Assembly (NCBI GenBank): GCA_964550895.1
Contig: CAZKAP010000025.1
Span: 1-50,969, forward strand
DNA: 50,969 nt
Direction: 5' to 3'
Source: CAZKAP01 sp964550895
Lineage (GTDB): Bacteria > Bacteroidota > Bacteroidia > Flavobacteriales > Flavobacteriaceae
Shown: in pieces, positions 24,824 through 31,943 of the stretch
Position numbering within the stretch: the stretch's first letter is position 1
How the letters are laid out: the number at the start of each line of letters is the position of its first letter
Translations under genes and position numbers: made by a program
The notes under the pieces: generated by a model
Told to the model about the DNA's origin: nothing
What the model saw: only the letters and a program-made list of their open reading frames with translations
Databases searched by the model: none

Positions 24824-27250
24824 ATGCGCATCACTATCCTCACGCTAGCTGCAGCTTTCAGTACACTCTGCCTGTTTTCACAGGAATTCAAGGCTACCGC
24901 AGACTTGAAGAAATACGAAGGGTACTTCGATTTCTATTACAGCGAAGACAAGGACCAGATCCTGCTGAAGGTCGACCGACTCGGCGAGGAGTTCCTCTAT
25001 GTCAATTCCCTTAGCCAGGGAATCGGGAGCAATGACATAGGCCTGGATCGAGGCCAGCTGGGGAATACCCGGGTTGTATATTTCCGCAGGGCGGGCAACA
25101 AGCTGCTGCTTATACAGCCCAACCTGACCTACAGGGCTGGCACCGACAATGCCCTGGAAAAGGCTTCGGTGGACCAGGCTTTCGCCCGATCGGTGCTCTA
25201 TGGATTCCCCATCAAGGAAAGCTCCGACTCCACCCACCTGATCGATCTGACGCCCTTTCTAATGCAGGATGCACACGGGGTAAGCCAACGCCTCAAAGAG
25301 AAAAAACAAGGGAGTTACAGCCTGGATAAATCCCGGAGTTCGATAGCCCTGGAGCGGACGCGGGCCTTTCCGATGAACAGCGAATTCGATGTCCTGCTGA
25401 CCTTTAAGGGGCGGGCTACCGGAAGCGAGATCCGGTCGGTAACGCCCAGCCCTTCTGCGGTAAGTGTTCATCAGCACCACTCCTTTATTGAACTGCCGGA
25501 CGCAGGCTACCAGTCCCGCGTCTTCGATCCGCGCAGCGGCTGCTATCCCTTCGACTACTACGACTATGCCTCCCCGGTAGAAGAACCCCTGCTGAAACGC
25601 TTTATCCGGAGGCACCGCCTGCAGAAGAAAGATCCGAATGCCGTGATCAGCGAGGCCGTCGAACCCATTGTCTATTATCTGGATAACGGCACCCCGGAAC
25701 CCGTGAAGTCGGCATTGCTCGAAGGCGGGCGCTGGTGGAATCAGGCCTTCGAGGCCATAGGCTATAAGGACGCCTTCCAGCTCCGGATGCTCCCGGACGA
25801 TGCCGACCCCCTGGACATCCGCTACAACGTGATTCAGTGGGTGCACCGATCCACCCGCGGCTGGAGTTATGGCATGTCGGTAACCGATCCCCGTACCGGA
25901 GAAATCATCAAGGGACACGTGAGTCTGGGGAGCCTTAGGATTCGACAGGATTTCATGATCGCCCAGGCGCTGATGAACCGGCCCTATGCCGAACGCGACG
26001 ACAACCACGGGCCCATGCTGGAATTGGCTCTGGCGCGTATCCGACAGCTATCCGCCCACGAGATCGGGCATACCCTCGGATTTACCCACAATTTTGCCGC
26101 CAGTACCGTCGGACGCTCCTCCGTCATGGACTACCCCCATCCCAGGATCCGGCTTACAGATGGCGAAATCGACCTGTCCGGAGCCTACGACACCGACATA
26201 GGTGAATGGGACCGGATAACGGTGGCCTATGCCTACAGCGATTTCCCGGATGGAACCGACGAGGAGGCCGCATTGGAGGGGATACTGAAATCCGCCTGGG
26301 ATTCCGGATTGCGGTTCGTGTCGGACTCCGATGCCCGTGCACCCGGAGGCGCCCACCTGCATGCACACCTTTGGGACAATGGGAGCGATCCCGTCACCGA
26401 ATTGCGCCAGGTGCTGGCCGTTAGGGAAAAGGGGGTCTCTCAGTTCTCGGAATACAACCTCCCCTCCGGACGGAGCAGCAGTGAACTCGAAGACGTCTTC
26501 GTTCCCCTGTATTTCTTTCACCGCTATCAGACCGAAGCGGCCACCAAGCTCATCGGAGGACTGGACTACCGCTACACCCTTACCGGAGACGGACAAAACG
26601 GAGTGGAACGCGTAGACCTGGAGACCCAGCTCAAGGCCCTGAGCGCCGTGCTGGCCACCCTGGATCCGGCCGTACTGGTCATCCCTGAAAAACAGCGCAG
26701 GCTGTTCGGGCCGCGCACTTTTGGATCGGCCCGGAGCAGGGAATCCTTCCCTTCCAGGATGGGAGTGGCCTTCGATCCCCTGGCCACGGCCGAGACGGCC
26801 GCTGAATTCACTTTATCCTACCTGCTGCATCCCGAGCGCGCCAATCGACTGATCGAGCAAAAGGCGGAAGTACCCTCGCTGTATGGTCTGGATACCGTAC
26901 TGGAGGCCCTGGTTGAGCACAGTATGGACGAAAGCGTGACCGACTCCTACCGGAAGGAAATCCAGAAACTCGTCCGCTACCGGGTGCTGGATCATATGAT
27001 GCGGCTGGGTGCACAATCCGATGTATATCCTCAGGTACGCGAGCAGGTATTCCAGGTATTCACCGATTGGCAGGAGAAGCTCGCCAGGCAAAAGAAAGAC
27101 CCCGGCGCCCGTCGTATGGGATCGCTGATCAGCCGTTACCTTAAAGATCCGGGCAAATACACCCCCGACTCCCGAGCAGCAAGAATCCCGGACGGGTCTC
27201 CCATTGGCAGTGCCTGCGGGGAATATCCCCTACCCGGCCTTCGGCGCTGA
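24824..27250 (+). CDS. secreted zinc-dependent metalloprotease (DUF5117/DUF4953 type)
   Basis: The start at 24824 gives a signal peptide (MRITILTLAAAFSTLCLFSQ). An upstream in-frame start would lie inside the methyltransferase gene. The 808-residue product has a beta-rich N-terminal part, then HEIGHTLGFTHNFAAS at about residues 413-428, the extended zinc site HExxHxxxxxH of metzincin-type peptidases. A following SSVMDYPHPRI supplies the conserved Met turn. A helical C-terminal half follows. This order matches the large bacterial zinc proteases annotated with DUF5117 and DUF4953. It is probably exported to the periplasm or outer surface. Why it sits inside a sulfur island is unclear. Confidence 0.9.
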   Translation: MRITILTLAAAFSTLCLFSQEFKATADLKKYEGYFDFYYSEDKDQILLKVDRLGEEFLYVNSLSQGIGSNDIGLDRGQLGNTRVVYFRRAGNKLLLIQPNLTYRAGTDNALEKASVDQAFARSVLYGFPIKESSDSTHLIDLTPFLMQDAHGVSQRLKEKKQGSYSLDKSRSSIALERTRAFPMNSEFDVLLTFKGRATGSEIRSVTPSPSAVSVHQHHSFIELPDAGYQSRVFDPRSGCYPFDYYDYASPVEEPLLKRFIRRHRLQKKDPNAVISEAVEPIVYYLDNGTPEPVKSALLEGGRWWNQAFEAIGYKDAFQLRMLPDDADPLDIRYNVIQWVHRSTRGWSYGMSVTDPRTGEIIKGHVSLGSLRIRQDFMIAQALMNRPYAERDDNHGPMLELALARIRQLSAHEIGHTLGFTHNFAASTVGRSSVMDYPHPRIRLTDGEIDLSGAYDTDIGEWDRITVAYAYSDFPDGTDEEAALEGILKSAWDSGLRFVSDSDARAPGGAHLHAHLWDNGSDPVTELRQVLAVREKGVSQFSEYNLPSGRSSSELEDVFVPLYFFHRYQTEAATKLIGGLDYRYTLTGDGQNGVERVDLETQLKALSAVLATLDPAVLVIPEKQRRLFGPRTFGSARSRESFPSRMGVAFDPLATAETAAEFTLSYLLHPERANRLIEQKAEVPSLYGLDTVLEALVEHSMDESVTDSYRKEIQKLVRYRVLDHMMRLGAQSDVYPQVREQVFQVFTDWQEKLARQKKDPGARRMGSLISRYLKDPGKYTPDSRAARIPDGSPIGSACGEYPLPGLRR

Positions 27251-27350
27251 GCAATCACTACTTCCCCCACTACGGGCCTCCGGGTAAGGTCTGTACGCGG
27301 GCTGCGACTGCTGATGGGAGTGATCGGGGCGATATTGCCGAATTAAGCTG

Positions 27351-27358
27351 TATTTTTG
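27351..27358 (+). promoter_or_regulatory. -7 promoter element of the YeeE/YedE pair
   Basis: TATTTTTG fits TAnnTTTG exactly and lies 24 nt before the start codon. There is no TGTAAC-type palindrome at the 29.5-nt position, so this pair appears to be outside the palindrome group. Confidence 0.5.
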
Positions 27359-27381
27359 CCCTCGCTAAAAAAAAATTGACT

Positions 27382-27939
27382 ATGGATTGGATATGGGAAC
27401 CCTGGCCCTGGTATGTATCCGGGCCCCTGATCGCTGTTTTCATGCTGTTCCTGCTCTTCAGCGGGAAGAGATTCGGGATGTCGAGTAACCTTAAGGCCGC
27501 GTGTAGCGCCATGGGCGCGGGTAAGCGCGTGGCGTTCTTCGACTACGACTGGAAGTCGCAGGGCTGGAACCTGCTGCTGGCCCTCGGTGCGGTTCTGGGA
27601 GGTTATTTGGGCGCACAGGTACTCAGCAAGGACAGTGCGGTAGACCTCAACCCCAAAACCGTCGAGAGACTGGAGGAATACGGATTCACCTCCGCCGGTA
27701 AGGCCTATCTTCCCGAGCGCCTGTTTGGCATGGAGGTCCTTGGCGATCCGCAGATGCTGTTGTACCTGGTCCTGGGCGGTTTCTTCGTGGGCTTTGGGGC
27801 CCGATACGCCGGAGGTTGCACCTCCGGACACGCCATCAGCGGCCTGAGCGATCTTCAGCTTCCGTCGCTTCTGGCCGTCGTCGGATTCTTTATCGGAGGC
27901 CTCACCACTGTCCATCTGCTCTTCCCCTTGTTATTTTAG
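27382..27939 (+). CDS. YeeE/YedE family sulfur-compound permease, first half
   Basis: The 185-residue membrane protein has about four helices. The signature GGCTSGHAISGLSDLQLPS at about 150-168 has a conserved Cys in the pore-lining region known from YeeE, which takes up thiosulfate. ATG at 27382 is preferred over a TTG 6 nt upstream. The second half-permease starts 2 nt after the stop, so the two are translationally coupled and probably form one transporter. This fits thiosulfate or sulfane-sulfur movement alongside SQR and rhodanese. Confidence 0.9.
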   Translation: MDWIWEPWPWYVSGPLIAVFMLFLLFSGKRFGMSSNLKAACSAMGAGKRVAFFDYDWKSQGWNLLLALGAVLGGYLGAQVLSKDSAVDLNPKTVERLEEYGFTSAGKAYLPERLFGMEVLGDPQMLLYLVLGGFFVGFGARYAGGCTSGHAISGLSDLQLPSLLAVVGFFIGGLTTVHLLFPLLF

Positions 27940-27941
27940 TT

Positions 27942-28358
27942 ATGAAAAAGTCGCTTTACTACATACTTACCGGAACCGTTTTCGGCATCATCATGTACAA
28001 ATCGGAGGCCGCCTCCTGGTTCCGGATCTACGAGATGTTTCAGTTCGAATCCTTTCACATGTACGGCATTATTGGCTCGGCCGTAGCCATAGGCTTGGCC
28101 GGTGTGCAGTACATCAAAAGAACCAAGGCCCGCGATTTCCAGGGAGAACCCATAGAGATTGCACCCAAGGAAAAGGGGGTTTACCGTACTGTTTTCGGCG
28201 GGGCCCTGTTCGGTCTGGGATGGGGCTTGTCGGGCGCCTGTCCCGGCCCCATGTACACCCTGGCAGGTGCAGGCTACTGGCCCATACTGATCGTGCTGGC
28301 TTCGGCCGTACTGGGCACGTTTGTCTACGGACTCCTGAAACCCCGCCTGCCTCACTAA
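27942..28358 (+). CDS. YeeE/YedE-like permease, second half (DUF6691 type)
   Basis: The 138-residue protein has four hydrophobic segments and the motif GLSGACPGPMYTLAGAG at about 95-111, with a conserved Cys that parallels the one in the first half. Its start overlaps the end region of the preceding gene by spacing alone (2-nt gap). Bacteroidota commonly split this transporter into two genes of these sizes. Together they probably form one YeeE-like channel for sulfur compounds. Confidence 0.88.
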   Translation: MKKSLYYILTGTVFGIIMYKSEAASWFRIYEMFQFESFHMYGIIGSAVAIGLAGVQYIKRTKARDFQGEPIEIAPKEKGVYRTVFGGALFGLGWGLSGACPGPMYTLAGAGYWPILIVLASAVLGTFVYGLLKPRLPH

Positions 28359-28549
28359 ATTCCCGGCGCTCCGCTGCGGTTAAATCAAACTGCTATGCCC
28401 CTGTAAGGAGTCCGCAGAAAACACTACAAATCGGATTACGCGCCGGAGCGAAGGCAAAGGTGAGCCGGCTTCATATTTGTTTAATCTTTAACATTTTTTA
28501 TTAAACAATACGGAGACGGTTCCCGATCTTTGGTGCACAAAATGAATTA

Positions 28550-28984
28550 ATGAGTTCATCCAGGGAGCAGCAGACGTATAAAACCGCGGTAATACGAAAG
28601 GAGCACTTCAATGCAGCCCACAGGCTGCACAATCCCGAGTGGTCTGACGAAATGAACCAAAAGGTATTCGGCAAGTGCAACAATCCGAACTATCACGGCC
28701 ATAATTATGACCTGGAAGTCAAGGTTACGGGATACTGTAAGCCGGAAACCGGATACGTAATGGATGCTAAAGTCCTGTCGGATCTGATCAAACGGGAGGT
28801 GACTGAGCCCTTCGACCACAAGAACCTCAATCTGGAGGTTTCCGATTTCGAACACCTGAATCCTACGGCAGAAAATATAGCCCGAAGAATTTTCGAAAGG
28901 CTGAGGCCCCATCTGGAAGCTGAACTCGAATTGAAAATTACCCTTTATGAAACCGCAAGAAACCGTGTTGAATACCCTGCTTAA
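28550..28984 (+). CDS. 6-pyruvoyl-tetrahydropterin synthase-type enzyme
   Basis: The 144-residue protein has the zinc and catalytic signature FGKCNNPNYHGHNY, with Cys43 and the two His of HGH; a third His lies in HFNAAHRL. FDHKNLNLEV and a terminal ETARNRVEY supply the remaining active-site residues. The Cys-to-HGH spacing (five residues between) is that of eukaryotic-type PTPS, which makes 6-pyruvoyl-tetrahydropterin. QueD for queuosine typically has three. Its 3' end overlaps folE by 38 nt, so both act on the same GTP-derived pterin. I therefore favour biopterin-type pterin synthesis, with queuosine as the alternative. Confidence 0.85.
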   Translation: MSSSREQQTYKTAVIRKEHFNAAHRLHNPEWSDEMNQKVFGKCNNPNYHGHNYDLEVKVTGYCKPETGYVMDAKVLSDLIKREVTEPFDHKNLNLEVSDFEHLNPTAENIARRIFERLRPHLEAELELKITLYETARNRVEYPA

Positions 28985-29645
28985 GACCAGTGATTTGACC
29001 CCGGAAGAGATAGGTGATGACCACCTGTACACAGGCCTGGACACACCCATGCGATCCGATGCATTCGAGGAGAGCGACGAATCCAAGAAAAAGCGCATCG
29101 CCGCACATTTCAAGGGTATTATGGAAATCATGGGTCTCGACCTGACCGACGATTCCCTGAAGGGAACGCCCGAGCGGGTAGCCAAGATGTACATCGAGGA
29201 AATCTTCTCGGGGCTCGATCCCGCAAACAAACCCAAGGTGGCCCTCTTCGACAACAAGTACAACTACAATCAAATGCTTGTGGAGCGGGACATCAGCTTC
29301 TACTCCAATTGTGAGCACCATTTCGTACCGATCATAGGAAAGGCCCACGTTGCTTACATTTCCTCGGGCAAAGTAATCGGTTTGTCCAAACTGAATCGCA
29401 TCGTTCAGTATTACGCGAAACGACCACAGGTTCAGGAACGCATGACCAACCAGATCGGCAACGAGCTGATCGAGGCCCTTGGCACCCGGGATGTGGCGGT
29501 GATCATCGACGCCAAACACCTTTGTGTGGCGTCCAGAGGAGTAAAGGACGACACTTCATCCACGGTAACTTCCTTCTACTCGGGTGCGTTCGAAAGCCAG
29601 GAAAAACGCCGAGAACTGCAGGATTACCTGTCCAACCTAAGATAG
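28947..29645 (+). CDS. folE: GTP cyclohydrolase I
   Basis: FolE converts GTP to dihydroneopterin triphosphate, the entry to folate and biopterin. The 232-residue protein has TPERVAKMYIEEIFSG, the zinc-binding SNCEHHFVPIIGKAHVAY with Cys and His, GLSKLNRIVQYYAKRPQVQE and the second zinc Cys in KHLCVASRGVKD. The start ATG lies inside the 3' end of the PTPS gene, so translation is coupled. The first 50 residues are a variable extension. Confidence 0.95.
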   Translation: MKPQETVLNTLLKTSDLTPEEIGDDHLYTGLDTPMRSDAFEESDESKKKRIAAHFKGIMEIMGLDLTDDSLKGTPERVAKMYIEEIFSGLDPANKPKVALFDNKYNYNQMLVERDISFYSNCEHHFVPIIGKAHVAYISSGKVIGLSKLNRIVQYYAKRPQVQERMTNQIGNELIEALGTRDVAVIIDAKHLCVASRGVKDDTSSTVTSFYSGAFESQEKRRELQDYLSNLR

Positions 29646-29649
29646 GCAT

Positions 29650-30195
29650 ATGGGCTGGCTACTCGACTCGACTTCGGCCTTCGATAAACTGCGTAACCGC
29701 AACGATAGAGGCAAACCCAGTCAAAGCCTTTACGATATAGAGCTGCAGGGAATCGACGGGCGGCCTATGGACTGGAAACCCCTTAAGGGAAAATTCCTCC
29801 TGTTTGTCAACGTGGCCTCGGAATGCGGTTTTACCGGTCAGTATGCTGCCCTGGAAAGACTGTATCAGGCCCATAAGGACCGACTCGTTGTTATCGGGGC
29901 TCCCTGCAACCAGTTCGGCGGACAGGAACCCGGCAGCGAAGAGGACATACAGGAATTCTGCAGCCGGGAGTTCCGGATCAGTTTTCCGATGACCGCCAAA
30001 ATCAAGGTGAAAGGAAGTGGGATGCATCCGCTGTACCGGTGGCTGACGCGAAAGGAGCTCAACGGTCTGCGGAACAGCAGGATTCTCTGGAATTTCCATA
30101 AGTTTCTGGTAAGCCCGGAAGGCAGGTTACTGGGGAGCTTTGCCTCTACCACTTCACCCGAGAGCCGGAAAATCACCGCTCTGCTGAAGGAATAA
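29650..30195 (+). CDS. glutathione-peroxidase-family thiol peroxidase
   Basis: The 181-residue protein has the peroxidatic Cys in NVASECGFTGQY (about residues 55-66), the conserved Gln in APCNQFGGQEPG, and WNFHKFLV near residue 140. Together these give the Cys/Gln/Trp active site. Bacterial forms use thioredoxin rather than glutathione and remove lipid or hydrogen peroxides. The first 30 residues are an unusual short basic extension. It begins 4 nt after folE, so it is part of the same operon. Confidence 0.92.
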   Translation: MGWLLDSTSAFDKLRNRNDRGKPSQSLYDIELQGIDGRPMDWKPLKGKFLLFVNVASECGFTGQYAALERLYQAHKDRLVVIGAPCNQFGGQEPGSEEDIQEFCSREFRISFPMTAKIKVKGSGMHPLYRWLTRKELNGLRNSRILWNFHKFLVSPEGRLLGSFASTTSPESRKITALLKE

Positions 30196-30204
30196 AGTCC
30201 CGCA

Positions 30205-30642
30205 ATGAGCCATAAAAAACCCGATTCGGTAGTATATAACGAGGCGACCCAGAGGTACGACGCCTTCCTCAGGCCCTATGCCACAGACCGTTCGGCGCCC
30301 CGCATTGTACCCCAGCAACTTACCGGATGGAAGCGCAAAGGCTCAAGGGCCGTGAACGAAAAGCTCGCCGCCGAGTTCGAGGAGATTAAGCGTCAGTACG
30401 AAAGCCTGAAGGAACGACTGGAATACAATCAGCTGGTGTACAATGCCCGCTTTAATTTTGAACCGGTCGTAGGAAACGTGTATCACCTCTACCGGGACTC
30501 GGGACATCAAGCCTTTTTATCCGTGATCGCACCGGAGGAATGCCGATTTGAATACCTGGGCAGCTTCCGTCTCGAATCCGATCTCAGCTGGCTTCGCCTG
30601 AACAGTTCTTCGGGAGTGGAAGGGCAGATTTCACGAGCCTGA
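30205..30642 (+). CDS. DUF2452 family protein
   Basis: The 145-residue cytoplasmic protein has PDSVVYNEATQRYDAFLRPY at the start, a charged helical middle, and NVYHLYRDSGHQAFLSVIAP in the C-terminal half, the layout of DUF2452. No catalytic residues are known. It follows the peroxidase gene by 9 nt and ends inside the convergent lacI gene (12-nt overlap), closing the operon that begins with the PTPS gene. Confidence 0.82.
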   Translation: MSHKKPDSVVYNEATQRYDAFLRPYATDRSAPRIVPQQLTGWKRKGSRAVNEKLAAEFEEIKRQYESLKERLEYNQLVYNARFNFEPVVGNVYHLYRDSGHQAFLSVIAPEECRFEYLGSFRLESDLSWLRLNSSSGVEGQISRA

Positions 30643-31707
30643 ACTCTCCCCTTCGCCTTCTGCCCTGGGACGGGTACTGCTCCGCTCCAGAATATCGGTA
30701 TGCACCAGATACTTGCTAAAGACCTCCGGCTGGCTGTCCGTTTTTAACTGATCGATAAGCACCTGAGCCGCCTTGCGGCCTATTTCCTTTCCGTGCTGAT
30801 CGACTGTGGTGAGCTGGGGCCGGGATAATTTGGACAGAATGCCGTTGGAGAATCCAATGATCTGAAGATCCTCGGGTATGCGCTTACCGCGATCCATCGC
30901 AATGTTCAGGGCAGTAAACGCCGCCACTTCATTTACGCAGAAAACCCCATCGATATCCGGGAAAGCATCGAAAACCCGCCCGATCTGCTCTTCCATGAAC
31001 TTGCTGTTTTCGAGCAAACCCTCCCTGTAATCCACGGCCAGTTCCAGTTTTTCGTCCCAATCCAGTCCCCATTCCTGTATGGCCTTTTGTGCCCCTTTGC
31101 TGCGCAGGTTTCCAATACGCAGGTAATCCTCGGTCGAAATAATCAGTATGCGTCTGCAACCGCGTTCCAGCAGATGCAGGGCGGAGCGGTAGCCGCTCTC
31201 GTAATCGTCTATGATCACCTGATGACACATCAGCTGTTCCATTACCCGGTCGAACATGACCATGGGAACCCCTTCCTCCAGCAGGTTATCCAGATGGGCC
31301 CGTTCCTGATTTCGGAACGTCTCCTTGGAGAGGGAAATCAGGAAACCATCAACCCCGGAAGACAACATCATATCCAGATTGAAAGCCTCGCGTATGACCG
31401 ATTCGTTGGATACACCGATCAGCACCTGATACCCGTTCTCCTGGGCAATCTCCTCAATTCCGGCTATGACTTCTGAGAAGAAGTAGTGCACGATCTCCGG
31501 TATAATAACCCCAATTTTACGGGTATGCCGGTTCTTGAGGTTCAGGGCCACGCTGTTCGGCTGGTAGTTGTGCTCTCGGGCATAGTTCTGTATTCTCCGG
31601 CGATTCTCCAGACTGATGTCTTTGTGGTTGTGAAGCGCCTTGGAAACCGTTGATATAGAGACCCCTAACTCCTTTGCGATCGCCTTAAGCGTGATGCGTG
31701 ACTTCAT
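30631..31707 (-). CDS. LacI family transcriptional regulator of the alpha-glucan locus
   Basis: The 358-residue protein has an N-terminal helix-turn-helix (TLKAIAKELGVSISTVSKALHNHKDIS), followed by the LacI hinge helix NYQPNSVALNL and a periplasmic-binding-like sugar domain. It is divergent from susC. The 236-nt space holds an AAACGTTT palindrome overlapping a -33 box, the likely operator. I infer that it represses the locus until a maltodextrin-type sugar binds. The sugar itself is not visible. Confidence 0.93.
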   Translation of the reverse strand: MKSRITLKAIAKELGVSISTVSKALHNHKDISLENRRRIQNYAREHNYQPNSVALNLKNRHTRKIGVIIPEIVHYFFSEVIAGIEEIAQENGYQVLIGVSNESVIREAFNLDMMLSSGVDGFLISLSKETFRNQERAHLDNLLEEGVPMVMFDRVMEQLMCHQVIIDDYESGYRSALHLLERGCRRILIISTEDYLRIGNLRSKGAQKAIQEWGLDWDEKLELAVDYREGLLENSKFMEEQIGRVFDAFPDIDGVFCVNEVAAFTALNIAMDRGKRIPEDLQIIGFSNGILSKLSRPQLTTVDQHGKEIGRKAAQVLIDQLKTDSQPEVFSKYLVHTDILERSSTRPRAEGEGESSGS

Positions 31708-31835
31708 TTTGTTTAACTCTAAATGCTAAAGTACTCCACAAAGAGAAAATTGTATGGGTTTTTCCAGGCAATTCCACTAAATTCTCAGAATTTCGACCCT
31801 GTTTTGTCAATCTGCAAATATTTAACTTAAACAGA

Positions 31836-31873
31836 AAACGTTTGATGTGAATTTTCTAATCGAAGTATTTTTT
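31836..31873 (+). promoter_or_regulatory. susC promoter with LacI-type operator
   Basis: AAACGTTT (31836-31843), an 8-nt palindrome with the central CG typical of LacI-family operators, overlaps TTTG (31841-31844). This is followed after 21 nt by TATTTTTT (31866-31873), a -7-like element one base short of TAnnTTTG. Repressor bound here would cover the -33 box. The leader to the susC ATG is about 65 nt. Confidence 0.6.
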
Positions 31874-31943
31874 TTAAGTGTTAATGATATGTAAATTACC
31901 TGTGCTTTTCAAGGCAACCTTAACTAATTCGAATTTTAAAAGT

